Source of the DNA: Lantana camara
Lineage: Eukaryota; Streptophyta; Magnoliopsida; Lamiales; Verbenaceae
Direction of reading: 5' to 3'
Length of the DNA stretch: 64,000 nt
NCBI GenBank assembly: GCA_037501455.1
Contig: CM074864.1
Location: 32,824,001-32,888,000, forward strand
In this document: one piece after another, positions 48,483-60,200 of the stretch
How positions within the stretch are numbered: position 1 is the first letter of the stretch
How the letters are laid out: each line of letters opens with the position of its first letter
Made by a program: the position numbers and the translations under genes
The notes under the pieces: model-generated
The model's input: only the letters and a program-made list of their open reading frames with translations
The model's database searches: none
What the model was told of the DNA's origin: nothing

Positions 48483-48836
48483 CATAGCTAAAGCGATTCC
48501 TCTAAATGAGAAGTTAATGGAGAAAGTATCAAAAGAGTGAAAGCAAGATCGTAAGAACTAAATTTGCTAAAACTTTCAGTGACTTATTTAATGGACTTGT
48601 GATTAATCCACTCATATAAAGCCTTATAAGTTGATTATCATTTGTGATTCTTATACTCTTTGGTTTTCTTTAACAATTATACATGCATTGTATTTATTGT
48701 TTTTTGATTTATTACTAGTGGATTTATCGATATAGTTGAACTTTTAGTTATTGTTTTTAGATGTATATAATTGATCAAGATGGTATTAACAACAAACTAG
48801 AAATTAGGAAAAAAAATATTTAAAAAAAAAAAAAAT

Positions 48837-49255
48837 TCCGACGAAATTTGTGACGAAAATTCGTCTGAAAAAAATTTATTAAAAATATTTTAAGTTTCTC
48901 GTCGGAAAGTTCGTCGGAAAAATATTATTAAAAATATTAAAATTCTTGAAATTTCATCGGAAAGTTCATCGGAAATTATTCCATATGACATTTTGGCCGG
49001 TGAGTTCGTCGAAAGTTCATCGAAGTATAAGTTCGTCGGAAGCCAAATGATTTCAGACGATATAATTTTTCGCCGAAATTTCGTCGGAATGTTCGCCGGA
49101 ATTTAAGTTCGTCGGAAAGTTCGTCTGAAATAGGTTTAGATGAGGGTTTCTCCGTCGACTTGGAGATCGTCTGGAGTTCGTCGAAAGTTAACCGGATAAT
49201 GCTATTTTCAGACGAAAAAGTATAATTTTTCGTCTGAAAAGTTCGTCGGAAAATG
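48837..49255. repeat. Right subterminal repeats of CACTA element 2
   Basis: Fifteen or more copies of GTTCGTCGGAAA-like words in AT-rich DNA up to the terminus. Confidence 0.85.
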
Positions 49256-49276
49256 ACTTTTTTTTTTGTAGTGAAT

Positions 49277-49413
49277 GTCCAACATGATAGTGGTATGCAT
49301 AAGTGTCCATATTGTGCTTCTAGTGCGGTGGCGTGGCCAAATTGGGCACATTAATGCTCAACAAGGTCATATTTATAAGCAACACTTCCAAACATACGTA
49401 TAAAGTAAATTCA
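49277..49413 (-). repeat. Element C LTR, piece 3
   Basis: 137 bp between the CACTA element and solo LTR D. ATTCA at 49409-49413 is one copy of the target duplication of D. Confidence 0.75.
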
Positions 49414-52400
49414 TGTAACATCCCACTCGTCCGATTTATAAGGTACGCCTCATTTCAACCTTTTAATGTGTTTAATTATGTTATTTTATATTTTTCGTAA
49501 CCCTATTTTGAACTCTTTTAAGAGTTTAGGGGCCTTTTTGTAATTTCTTCTTTTTAGGGGTTTTTCGGTCATTTATTGTTCGAACGAGTTTTCGACCTTT
49601 TTGAACCCTTCAACGCGTTTGGGGCATCGAGACGAGTCCGTAGACTCTGAGTTTGCCCAATTCTGACATCGTTAGCTCCTCCTACCGATCGTTTTACGCG
49701 TGAGGACCCGAGATAAATACCCTGAATCCTCGTTTTGCGTGCCATAACTCTCAGCCCCAGTACGCGCCATGGACCCAGATAGAAGACTTTCCCGCGCATC
49801 GAATGACGTTAGCGGCGCGGCCAATGGCCACCGGACGGCGGCGCACGCGCCGCCTGAAGCTCACGCCGCCGCCGCGTGAACAGTGACACGGCGGCACTCC
49901 GGCGACTTTTTTCGACGAAGGTTAGTGTTTCCTAAGGTTTTCCGACCCCCTGAGTCCATTTCCAGCATCGTTTTCACCCAATTTTGGCCGTAGGTGGTGG
50001 TTCCGGCGAGGAGTGCGGCGGCAGAAACTTCGGAGCTCAACGGGGGCCTTTTCCGGCCACCTTTTGGTCTCGGGCCCTTCACGAAAGTTGTTTGGAACGA
50101 CGGGAACTAGTGGCCTGTGATCACACGACTCTTGATTCAACCGATTGGCGGCGGATCACGGCGGTGCAGTGGCGGCTCAATGGTGGCACCACCTCCGGGG
50201 ATTTTTCCGGTGAGGAAGCTTGGGGCTTTCGTAAAGCTCGTCACGGGTAAGCCGATGCCTCTTTCGGATCTCATTTTGGTTCACCGGTTTGAAAGTAATT
50301 GAAGTTTGAAGATTTTAGGGTTTTCGTGTTCTTGGATTTTTAAATTGGAGACAATTGGCTTGGAATTTGCAAAAATTGATCGAGGAATTGGATTGAGCAC
50401 GACGAATCCTTGCACAGGTGATTTTTCGGGATTTTTTCGGCACGTTCCGGCGGCGGCCGAACGGCGGCCGGCCACTACTCCGGCTCCGGCGTTCCGGCCG
50501 GCTTCGGACAGCTCGTCCGCCTCGTTGTGGTGAGTCCATCACCACTTTCCGTTCGTCAATCGGACACTCGGTTTAATTTCTGCGAATTTATTTGTGCTTT
50601 TGTGATTTATTTGATTATTTGATCTAAATGTAATTTAATTGCGATTTGCTAGATTTGTTAATCGAATTGTAATCCAATGTGTACGAGATCATGTATAAAA
50701 TGAATTATGATATATGTGGATGCTTTGATTTGCAATTTGAATCCCTCTTTTTGTCTAATTGAGCTAATTGTCTAACTTGAAGGGGTGTATGTGTAATTTT
50801 GAAAACGTTATGAACTTGCTTGATTTAAATTAAGTAAACTTGGTTAAATTGAATCCGTTATGTGATATATGAACTTAGCATGGTTAGAATTTAATATGTA
50901 ATTTTGTGAGATTTAAATAAAATTCGAAACATGCTATTATATCATTTGTTTGTTCTCGTACTACATGCTTTTATATGAAATGTGATATGTGAACTTGCGT
51001 GATTTGAATTAATTGAACTATAATTTGTCACTTGGTAAATAAATATGTTAATCACGTAAATTGGAATTTGATATGTAACTTCGTGATCTTTAAATAGAAT
51101 TTGTAGCATGTTATTATATGATTTGTTTGGCTTTGTAATACGTATAAATTTATGAAATTTTATATGTGAATTTAATTTGATTGCTTTGTAAATGTGCAAT
51201 ATATGAATTGATATGAAATAATGTGAATTCCATTGCCTTTCGAGTTCCCTTAATTGCATTAATTGTGCTTACGGACATGCCTTAATGTTTTGTTTTGCTT
51301 GAAATTAATATGAATTTGAATCCTGCTTATGTGATTGCATTTGTCGTGCGTCCCTGTGTGGTTGTCTGTCTGAGTCTGAGCTTTGTGGTCTGTTTTGTGT
51401 GTTCAGTTGGTTCAGGTGCACCCGGGGTGGTGACAAGTGAGTCGTGTAGGTTCCGGGGTGAACCATCTGCTGTGTCTTGGGCTGTGTTTGGTGCCAGGTG
51501 AGGTTAGGATATAGTTATACCCTATTGCAACGTGTTCGTTTTCGAATGCATGCGGTTTATAAGCCTTATGTATATGTAGATATGTGTGAAATAAGTATTC
51601 TGCTGGTTTTGTCATATGATTTGATTTGAAAAGTACGAAACGCTATGTATGAGCCTATGTATGCTTTGACTCAGTTTTGTTATGATTTCGAGGTCAGTGT
51701 GTGTGATATGTACGTGCGATATGATAAGTACGATGTGCATGAAATATCTGTCTGTCTGTCTGCCTATTTGTCTATTGCGGGTTAAGCTTTCGATTTCCGT
51801 GATCTGTGTAAATGTGGGGCCCCAGTTTCCGCGTAAGGGATGTACCGGAACCCACCTGAGGAAGTGGGGGATGGAGTCCGAGGGTTTGAGCAGCAGTGAG
51901 CACTCCCCTCTTCCGCTTTTGGATGGGTAGGGTCGCGTAACCCTTCCATCACACATATCTGGTATGTTTTGTTTTGTTTTGTTCTGTTTAGTCTGTCTGT
52001 GTGCTCGTACCCACCGAGTTTCGTTATGTTTGTTGGTTATAAGTTCGTGAAACGGGAGTAGACTCTTAAGTAAGATAAAATTGGATTTGCTATTAACTTA
52101 ATAAGTTATGTTTGGATATGTGTGCTAAGTCTGCATGAGTTTGATCGTATGTTTTGAGTTTTGTATAAGTTAAGCTTTGTTCGTTCTATTTTGATAAGTC
52201 ACCCCGTATATATATTATCACGAGATAAATGTTTTGGTGTGCAAAAACTAGTCCCGGGTTCACGAACACTTTAACTTTGAACGTGCTGTGCTCTGTATAT
52301 ATACGTAAGTGTGTGTGGGTAGCCCCTCGCTCAGTCTTTGGATTGACCCCTCCCCTTTTATGTTTTTAGTTTGCAGGTTTTGCATTGGAGTTCGTGCTAG

Positions 52401-52833
52401 GCGGCAGTGTGTCGTGTTTGTCTTGTCTGTATCTGTTCGTTTAAGTTGGTTAAGTATTTTGTTCTGAATTTTGATTTGCAAAGTTCGTATAAGATATGTT
52501 TGTGCAGGTTTGCATTTATGATTTGAATGTATGGAATTCGGGACAGGTTAGGACAGGTGCTCGGATTAGTTGAACCCGTATATTTGATTCTAATGTATGT
52601 ACTGCGTTGTATGCTTGGTGTGTAAAAGTTTTTGAAAGTTGGCATTTCGTACTACTTCCGCTGTCACGCTTAGCATACTTTCTTTTGTACAGGGTTAGGT
52701 ATCGCCTAGCTAGTGTGTGCGTTTTCGTTTGTCACCCGTTCGCTGTGACTTGGTGCGTGTGCGGACTCTCCATTTCATACACGTGTCGGGTCATAGTGCG
52801 GGGGATGTGGCGCCTCACGTGCGGGGTGTTACA
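49414..52833 (+). mobile_element. Solo LTR D (3,420 bp)
   Basis: TGTAACATCCCACTCGTCC to GCGGGGTGTTACA, flanked by ATTCA at 49409-49413 and 52834-52838. Candidate TATA-like ATAAATA at 49713-49719; inverted GGCGGCG-CACG-CGCCGCC at about 49833; candidate donors GTAAGC (50247) and GTGAGT (50529); TCAGTC-TTTG-GATTGA hairpin with one G-U pair (52331-52346); TTTGCAG|GT at about 52377; GCTAGGCG (52396) with CGCCTAGC (52703-52710). It is the same family as the LTR it landed in (element C). ORFs at 49861-50545 sit in the GC-rich leader on both strands and are not supported. Confidence 0.93.
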
Positions 52834-52838
52834 ATTCA

Positions 52839-54952
52839 AGTAATCACAGTAAGTATTCAAATCCAATCTAGTCAATTCAAGTATCCAAAAGTATGCATAA
52901 GAGGCCTAATCTTAATTATGGATAACTTTAAGTAAAGTTGTTGTACATACACGGCACGTTGATACAATTACAATGTGCATTTAGTCACATAAAGTCACAC
53001 TATAATTTCATAACAAATTTAAAATACAAACTCAAGCATTGCATACATTCATATTTCTACAAATATTACACATACATCCCCTTAAGTTGATTATTAAGCA
53101 TGATTGTTCGATTGAGGCGTTTAAACAATTGCTCAAGTAGGAAACTAACTATTTACAAGCATAACACTATCGATTCAAGTAGCAAGGATAAATCGAAATA
53201 TTAAGGTTCTTACCCTATCAAGCATCAAGCTTTCAAGTTATATATATATATATATCATATATAATTCACAACAAACATGATATTGGGAACATTTCAATTT
53301 CATATAGATGAAAACATAACATGCTTGTTCTTCCAAATTATCTTTCAAGTTTATTTAATCACATAAGAAATTAATTTTCTAAATATTACACTAACACCCC
53401 TTCATATTTAAACATATAGCACAAATTCAACAAGTTGGGATTAAAATTGCAAATTGGAACATCAATATATATCACAATTCATTTGATATAAGCTTTCGTA
53501 TACATCGGAGTTCATATAAATCGACAAATTAAACTAATCGCAATCAAATTATATGGAGAACAATTAAATCAAACATTTCCCAAATATACAAATAAATTCG
53601 TATGAATTAAACCGAGTGTCCGATTGATGAACGGGAAGTGGCGTTGGACTCACCACAACGACGCGAACAATCTGTCCGAAGACCGTCGGAATGCCGCCGC
53701 CGGAGTCGCCGGAATAGTGGTCGGCCGCTGTTCGGCCACCGCCGGAACGTGATCGTTCCAAATCCTCGATCAATTTATGAAAATTCTAAGCCAAACGTCT
53801 CCAATTTCAGATCCAATAATATGAAACCCCAAAATTTTCAAAATCAAATTATTTCCAAACCGGTTAACGAAAATGAAATCCGTAAATTGCATTGGCTTAC
53901 CCATGTCAAGGTCTTCGAAAGGCCCAAGGTAATGGCTAAAAAATATCGTTGGAGGGTAGACTGGCATTTGACCGCCATGCGCCACCGCTGACCGCCGCTA
54001 CCTGGCCGATTCTTGAGCCGGGACCACATGAAAAGCTTGGTATCATCATTCCGAACAACTTCTCTGAAGAAACCGTTGCCAAAAGATCACCAAAAAAGTC
54101 TCAAATCACCGCCACAATCCGACTTACCGGAACTACCACCTATGGCCATTATTTTCTTGAACCGATGCCAAAAATGAACTCAGGGGATCAAAATAGGTGG
54201 GAAGCCGCCGAAGTTCCTCTGGAAAAGCCGCTGAAACGTGGCGGATGCAGCTGCTACAGTGAACGCGCCGCCGCGGCATGACTTCAGGCGACGCGTGTGA
54301 CGCCGTCCAGCGTCCAATGGTTGCGCCGTTAACAGGAAAAGTTGCGCCCAGGAGTCGCGCTCCAAACCTGCCCAAACTCCGACCGATTGCACCATCGTAA
54401 GCTACCGCAAATCGCCCCTGAAGGTGGCGGTTGAAATCCCACCACATGTAACTCGCCGTAGTGCCGCCACCGCTTGTCGTCGGGTCACGAATCTGGTATC
54501 ATTATGTCAGGCTCGTCCAGTTGGTCAATTTTGACTATTCAAACGTCGAATTTCGTCGAGAAACGAATGAGTTACGGGCTAGTGTATGTTACGATGTAGT
54601 GTGTGTGTTTCTCGCGTGAGGGAGAGAGAGACAATCAGGAGAGAGAGGGAGAGCTGAAGTCTAGCTCACAAAACGAGGATCCGGGTATTTATCCCGGGTC
54701 CTCCACGTACGAGAATGACCTATAGGAGGGACTAACGACGTCAGAATTGGGCAAACTTAGAGTCAAGGAGGTCAAAATCTCGATCAAACGAGCAGTGACC
54801 GAAAAAGCCCTAAAAAGAGAAAATTATAAACAAGCCCCTAAACTCTTGAAGAGTTGAAAATAGGGCTACACAAAACATAAAATCACATAATTAAACACAC
54901 AAGGAAGTCAACACGTGGCGTACCTCGTACGTTAGAGAAGCGAGATGTTACA
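52839..54952 (-). repeat. Element C LTR, piece 4 (U3 and leader side)
   Basis: Reversed, it matches the first half of solo LTR D: candidate donor GTAAGC (reversed 53895-53900), GC-rich leader 53640-54500, TATA-like stretch at about 54685 and the end TGTAACATCTCGC. ORFs of 104-117 residues on both strands in the GC-rich part (53638-54447) resemble no known protein. Confidence 0.82.
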
Positions 54953-54986
54953 AACTCCCCTCCCCCCCTCTCCGTTAAAGGGATCT
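54953..54986 (-). mobile_element. Element C interior remnant with polypurine tract
   Basis: Reversed, this is a purine-rich tract next to the 3' LTR start. It is cut after 34 bp by LTR G. Confidence 0.65.
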
Positions 54987-56630
54987 TGTAATGCCCCTTG
55001 TTTTCAAGACTAATCAGGTAAGACGTCACGAGTGAGGTCAGATCGAGTGCTACGTGTTTTAATTATTTAATTTTGTAACTTAAGTGCTTTTCTATGCTTA
55101 AATTATTTGATGGTATAATTTAATTGCAATACATGAACTTGTCTTCGATTTATATTATTACTACGTGCGTGTGAATTGCAATTCAAATCCGGAGCATGAT
55201 CTAAGTGCCTAATTTTATTCTAATTACTTTCTAATTGAAATCCTTGGACTCATTTCACTTTTGGAATTTAGACCCAATTATTCACCAACCAAACTTTTGG
55301 GCCATAATTGAAGCACTTAAATTTTCAGGGACCAAAGTGCAAATACCCCTCTCTTCCTTCCCTTATTACACGATTCACACACACCCCTCTCATTCTTATT
55401 CTTCTCATTTCTCTCAATACCCAAAGCTCCAAACCCTTTCTCCTCTTCTTACCCAAATCAAGCCAATCAAGAAACAAGAAGGCAAGGGGATTTCATCCAT
55501 TTCAAGCAAGAATCCAAGCATCCAACTCCCCCTTCATCTTCTCCTTTCATTCCTCCAAGGTATTATGTGTATATATGTTTATATATATTTATATATAATG
55601 TGGGTTTGAAATTTATAACACGATTCTTGGAGTAATACTTGTTTTAATGTGTATTATATGTGTTATATCTTGTATTTTGATGTATTTGTGAGTTATTTTG
55701 GTTGGGATGATGATTTGGGGTGATTTTGGAACCACCCCTTCGAGCTATATCTGATCCCCTGCTCTTTTTTCGGGTGAATGTATCCAAATGGGCGTTTGGA
55801 TACTCAGTTCATTCACCAAACACCAGTTTAGCAACCTACTGTCTCACCCAAGAACCTTAAGCTTCGGTTTCTGCTTTCAGTTCATTTTTCAAACGGCCGT
55901 TTACCCCCACAAACGTGGTCCGATTGACCTGAATTTTAAATTAAAGAAGCCTTTTGAAGTATAAAGTATTCTCCAATTGGAATCGCATCAACATCCCTTC
56001 TGATTTATGAGTTATAACCATTTCAATTTGGTGTCGCCACTTTACCGGAAATCTGCATTCAACCAACTTCGGGCTTACGCCATTTCCTCCTCGCTTTCAA
56101 CCAGAATTCAAGCCATATATCATTGGAAAGGTCTATTTGTCTAGTTTCATACCCAATAAACAAAACCCAATTCAAACTTCTATAACTCAAGATATTCCCA
56201 TTTTCCTACATCTTATGCATTTCCGAAAACTGTCAGCTTTTGCTAAACCTCACCAAAACCATTCTTCTTGAGTTCCTTTCACCCCCTTTGACTCTCGTAT
56301 GTGACTTATATGAATTGTATGCTTTCTTAATTGATAATTTTGCTATTATTTAATACTTCTTGATCCTTAATTGCTCGAACTTGATTGTTTGACTTTGTGA
56401 TATATATGAAATGAATTTGTATGATTGAATGCCATGAATATGTGATCTCCGTGAAACTTATTGCATTCTTATATCTACTATACATGATATCTAGTGTCAA
56501 TGGCTTGAATATTTATTTAATGATTAATTTTTCATCGTTTTATGGATTCGTATTCTTGCCTTACGTGTTTGTCTTAGCGAGTCTCATTGAGTCTGTGGTT
56601 GTCTTAGCGAGTCTCATGCATCGTACTTAG
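54987..56630 (+). mobile_element. LTR fragment G (start of a B'-like LTR)
   Basis: Starts TGTAATGCCCCTTG and follows, in plus sense, the plan of the B' LTR: ACCCAATTA... and GACCAAAGTGCAA segments, a candidate donor CCAAG|GTATTATG at 55560, inverted words GTATCCAAA/TTTGGATAC (55780-55803) nested in GGTGAATG/CATTCACC, and AAACGGCCGTTT (55891-55902). Then come the GTGTCGCCACTT and CGAAAACTGTCAGCTT segments. It breaks off at about 56630 near a 19-bp duplicate (TTGTCTTAGCGAGTCTCAT at 56569 and 56599). The 3' half of the LTR is missing. The 124-residue ORF at 55235 lies in the LTR leader. Confidence 0.75.
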
Positions 56631-56639
56631 TTTATTTTT

Positions 56640-57955
56640 ATGCTTTTGAGCTTCTGAATGCATGTATAAATAATGGGTGAGCTTCTGGAGTGACCCCCGT
56701 TAACAGCAACAGCAGCTCAGCCTAGAGGGAGTAACGGGTGTTACTCCCTCCCCACTTCAAAGAGGTAACGGGCGTTACCTCACCCTTCTTCTCTTGGCTG
56801 CTCTCGCCTGTACCACTCAGCAACACAGCAGCAAGAAAGGGGAAATAAAAGGCAAGAAAAAGAAGCACAAAACAGCCACCATTCACGTCATAAACAAGAA
56901 GGAAACAAAATCAAAGACAAAGAATCAATCATCATCCTCAAGCTTCAAGTTTCATCAAATTTCATCCATGGTGGTTTAAATTACAGCCATATATCACCAA
57001 ATTTGGCTTCATATAATCATAGAAGGGGGCCTAAGGATCATCTAACTAGCTTATGATCAAGAAATGGTGCAAGAATTGGCAAGAAACACAAGACCTAACT
57101 ATTCACATAGCAGCCCCAAAACAAGCTCAAACAAGGATGAAAATTGACAAATTTAGGCTTAAAAGAAAGATAAGAAGATGGAGGTTTGAATTCTGAACTC
57201 ACCTTTCGAAGTTGACGAAGATCGGAGGTCGAACGAGCAAGAAATTGCTAGAATGAATAGTGGCAGCCTCTTTTCTCTTTTCTCCTTCCTTCTATCTCGT
57301 TTCTGCTTCTTTTCTTCTTTTTCCTGAGGTTGGAACGAAATGAGGGAGACAGAGGGTGATTAAGGGTTAAATGGGTTAAAAACGGGTCAAATTGGATAAG
57401 AAACGGGTCGGGTATAAGCAAAACGGCCGAGGGTGGCCAAGCTGTCACATGGGTCGCGTTTCAGGAAAAATTTAGAGAATCAAACGAGCTTAGAAAAATA
57501 TGAGGCCAAGTTATCTAGATTTCATTCTTTTTTACGAGTCCGGAACCACTTCCAGAATTCAAATTTGAATTCCCAATCTCGAGTTACGCCTTCCGGAACC
57601 CATGGCGGCTAAAACAATTTAGTCCCTAACAAATAAAACGGTTCGAAAACCGTATCAAACGAACACAAAAACATGAAGCGAACATAAAACACATTCATAA
57701 TATATATAATCCATGCATATCACATAGTCACAGAAATTTGAATCGAAAACGGGTTCAAATGGACAGAAAACGAGGCAAATAGGGCATAAACATTCAAATA
57801 TTCACAAATAATTCTTAACAAATAATTTCAAATAATTCAAGAATTATCATATAATAATGTCGTTAACACATAATCACATAAATAAAATAATTTAAATGCG
57901 CATTTAGCTCACTCGTGAAGGCATACCTGTACGGCCAGACGAGCGGGATGTTATA
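56640..57955 (-). mobile_element. LTR fragment H, minus orientation, with start of its interior after 57955
   Basis: Its right end, GAGCGGGATGTTATA, is followed by the reversed polypurine region, so it is the 3' LTR end of a minus-strand element. Reversed donor GAAAG|GTGAGT at 57197-57202. Two perfect inverted repeats: GAGGGAGTAAC/GTTACTCCCTC (56725-56750) and GAGGTAACG/CGTTACCTC (56762-56781). The U5 half is missing. Confidence 0.75.
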
Positions 57956-58335
57956 AACTCCCCTCCTTTAAAAGGACCTCATCATTAGGTTCACCGAGTC
58001 CCAACATGATAGACGACTTTGTTATCATCCCTTTCTTGCTGACCTTAGCATGTTTCAGCACGGATAGATTATGAATTTAACAAATCAGAGGTATTTTTGG
58101 AATGACATAACGGAACCTTAGGGACCACAAACGGTTCTAAAAGTTAGGGACTAAAATATAATTTTTCGATAATGATGGATTGCGTTGTAATTGCCCTTCT
58201 CTTATGTATTCCCACCTTATGATTTTTGGCGTGGACATGATTCTTGAGTCCCAACGTTACGATACGAACATTGTAAGTCTTTTAGATCCCTTTTGGAAAA
58301 AATATTTAAACTTCCGCTGCTTAAACTCAGCTATT
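57956..58335 (-). mobile_element. Interior remnant of element H, no gene seen
   Basis: Begins AACTCCCCTCC...AAAAGGACCTCATC, like the interior side of the element at 5827. Nothing coding recognised. Confidence 0.5.
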
Positions 58336-58445
58336 TTAAATACATGAGACATAATCGTTTGGGCAATCCGTGTCCCGGCCTTCCCGCATGGTGCATAACA
58401 ATAATGACATAATCATATATATACTCCTTCTTCCTCCGGGTTAAA
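58336..58445 (-). mobile_element. Short LTR scrap (B'-like)
   Basis: CATAATCGTTTGGGCAATCC and CTTCTTCCTCCGGG match 9480-9590 of the B' LTR. Confidence 0.7.
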
Positions 58446-58974
58446 TTTCTTTTTCTTCTTGTTCATACAGTGTAAATATGTCCCTTCCCCTCGGCCTGCG
58501 TGCTTGATCATATGCTAATTGTTTATATGGAAATTTACATTTTCATACCCTGTAGGAGCTTGTTGTTATCGGTTTGCTTCTTCTTTTCCTTCTCTCTTGG
58601 GGCTGAACGAAAGTGAGGTCTATATAAAGTGAAAGAGGGCTGAGTTAGGAGTATGTGGGGCCAAGTAGGGGTTGATTTGGTCAAAGATTGATCAAGTTAT
58701 GGCCCTTGATTTGTTCTTGTTTCTAGTTTATACTCGTATCAAGGAGCCTTGATTTGGACTTGATGGATAGTTTAACACCAACACCTGTAAGGGAAAACTG
58801 AAAATAAAGCTGGGTTCAGTCTATAGGAGGGGCGTCGCTTAAAAAGGTAAAATTTCTATAAATTTTCGTCAATATATTTTGCCCTAGTTTTAGTTCCGAT
58901 AAAGTTTTGTGGGTATTTATTATGTTGGATATCATTGAAATTGAAATAAACGATGTATGTATGCTCGTGCTATG
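58446..58974. other. Degraded LTR-like DNA, no gene seen
   Basis: 58550-58710 resembles, loosely, the leader part of LTR F on the minus strand (pyrimidine-rich, then GGGGCTGA and GGTCAAAG). TATATAAAG at 58621 is a possible stray TATA box. No ORF with a known motif. Confidence 0.35.
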
Positions 58975-59188
58975 AATGTTTATTATACCTTCCACCGCGG
59001 TATTCTGATCAAGCTCTATTGCTTCCTCCTCTCCATTAAAAGCATATGCACGAGCCTGAATAGCTGGCCTCTTCTTCGGACAGGTTCAGTGGCTTCTCTC
59101 CTTTTCCTGCTAGGTCCGCCTTTTCCGCCGAATAAACTCTCATCAGCCTTCGATTCATACTTCTCAACCGTCAGATCTGAAAAATTAG
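58975..59188 (-). pseudogene. Gypsy Gag C-terminal / protease-linker fragment
   Basis: The minus strand reads LTVEKYESKADESLFGG, then, after a one-base frame change at about 59065, RPAIQARAYAFNGEEEAI and NTAVEG. The last part corresponds to the Gag-protease linker of element A (AHAYAIEGEE ... NAVVE). The zinc knuckles that should lie between are missing. It is cut at 59188 by a solo LTR, and a partial second copy lies at 60090-60200. Confidence 0.65.
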
Positions 59189-60089
59189 TGTAACATCCCG
59201 CTCGTCCGACCGTACAGGTACACTTTAACGAGAGAGATATTTGTGATTTCTAATTCTTTATTTAAGCAATTCTTCGTTATTTTAATTGTTATGTGATTAT
59301 TTGAATTTATATGAAATTAATTAGGCACCTCTCTTCCCCAAACGGTGTGGGGTGGGATTAATTTATGATTCGTTTTGTTTTCGCTTCGCCTTTGCTTATG
59401 AAGTAAGTGGGTTGGAATTCGAGCTTTCGGTTGGTATGTTATGCTTTTGTTTATGGTTGTGAAACGGGGGCGGATTGGCCTCAAACTTCTTTCTTTATAT
59501 ATCTATTACCACGGGTTAAATATTTTACAATGCAAAAACTGCGCCTGGTTCATGAACCCCCTTTCAACTTTGTATATGTTTTGCTCTTATGTATATGTAT
59601 GGGTGCGTGTGTTAGCCCCGTCACCAGTCTCTTGGACTGACCCTCGTTGTTTCTCTCTTTTTCCCCCTTTGTTTTGAATTTTACAGGTACTCGTTTCGTG
59701 AGAGTTGGAGCTAGGCGGTTGTCTTTGAGTCGTGGTTGTGTGTAACTTGAGTCTCATGCATTGTATTTCATTTATCTTACGCGTTTTGTTAGCTTTGAAG
59801 TATGTATAAATTATGGCTTTAAATTCAAAATTGTAAGGGTTTGTATAACTTGACTTGCTTTATTGGATATGTCTTGAGTATGCATGTTTGCCTTTGGTAT
59901 TCTGTTGCTTCCGCATTCGTTACTTATGTTTCTTGCGGCTCAGAGTAGGGTCTAGACCGCCTAGCTTAGGTTAGATTTTTGTTTGTCACCCGTTCGCCAT
60001 GGCTTGCTGCGTGGACGGAGTCCCCATTTCCTTTCACGTGTTGGGCTATGGTGCGGGGGATGTGGCACCCTTCGCTCCGGGGTGTTACA
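59189..60089 (+). mobile_element. Short solo LTR (901 bp)
   Basis: TGTAACATCCCGCTCGTCC to CCGGGGTGTTACA, flanked by ATTAG at 59184-59188 and 60090-60094. Although short, it retains the CAGTC-TCTTG-GACTG hairpin (59625-59639), TTTACAG|GT, and GCTAGGCGGT (59710-59719) with its exact partner ACCGCCTAGC (59956-59965). It lacks the mid-LTR block. Same family as the 472-bp LTR at 5355-5826. Confidence 0.9.
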
Positions 60090-60200
60090 ATTAGCCTCCG
60101 ATTCATACTCCTCAACCTTCAGATCTGAAAATTTTTAAGAAGAAATTGGAGAAAAATTAGCCTGCGATTCACATTTGCTCAAGAGGATCATAGAAGTAGT
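60090..60200 (-). pseudogene. Second, partial copies of the gag fragment
   Basis: Minus strand LKVEEYESEAN (60090-60125), then a third, more decayed copy of the word GAATCGCAGGCTAAT near 60160. These repeat the start of the fragment left of the solo LTR. Confidence 0.5.

Larger units (their letters stand above)
43046..49273. mobile_element. CACTA element 2 (6.2 kb), complete ends, no transposase seen
   Basis: The left terminus is CACTACAAAAAAAT, the right terminus TTTTTTTTTTGTAGTG, and AAT is duplicated at 43043-43045 and 49274-49276. Subterminal arrays of GACGAA/TTCGTC words fill about 43070-43440 and 48837-49255. No DDE transposase or TNP2-like motif is visible, so it is probably non-autonomous. 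A pyrimidine-rich stretch at 43620-43760 contains three copies of a CTCTCTCAATCTCATTTCAC-like unit. Between 45,050 and 48,490 several exon-like pieces suggest captured host DNA. Confidence 0.92.
3290..54952 (-). mobile_element. 3' LTR of element C (minus), split by three nested insertions
   Basis: The LTR ends are TGTAGCACCCCGC at 3290 and GATGTTACA at 54952. Its own pieces are 3290-3856, 42002-43045, 49277-49413 and 52839-54952, about 3.85 kb together. Read in order on the minus strand they follow the plan of solo LTR D (49414-52833) from end to end. A purine-rich tract sits just outside 54952 in the minus direction, so this is the 3' LTR and the interior lies to the right. It is interrupted by element A, a CACTA element and solo LTR D. 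The flanks of the whole LTR (ACACA at 3285, AACTC at 54953) do not match, as expected for one LTR of a two-LTR element. Confidence 0.8.

Noticed and set aside
49861..50545. Alanine/arginine-rich ORFs in solo LTR D
   Set aside because: GC-rich leader open on several frames and both strands; composition effect.
58975..59188. Exon of a host gene on the minus strand (AG and GT at its borders)
   Set aside because: The reading matches the Gag-protease linker of element A (ARAYAFNGEE against AHAYAIEGEE), so it is a retrotransposon scrap.
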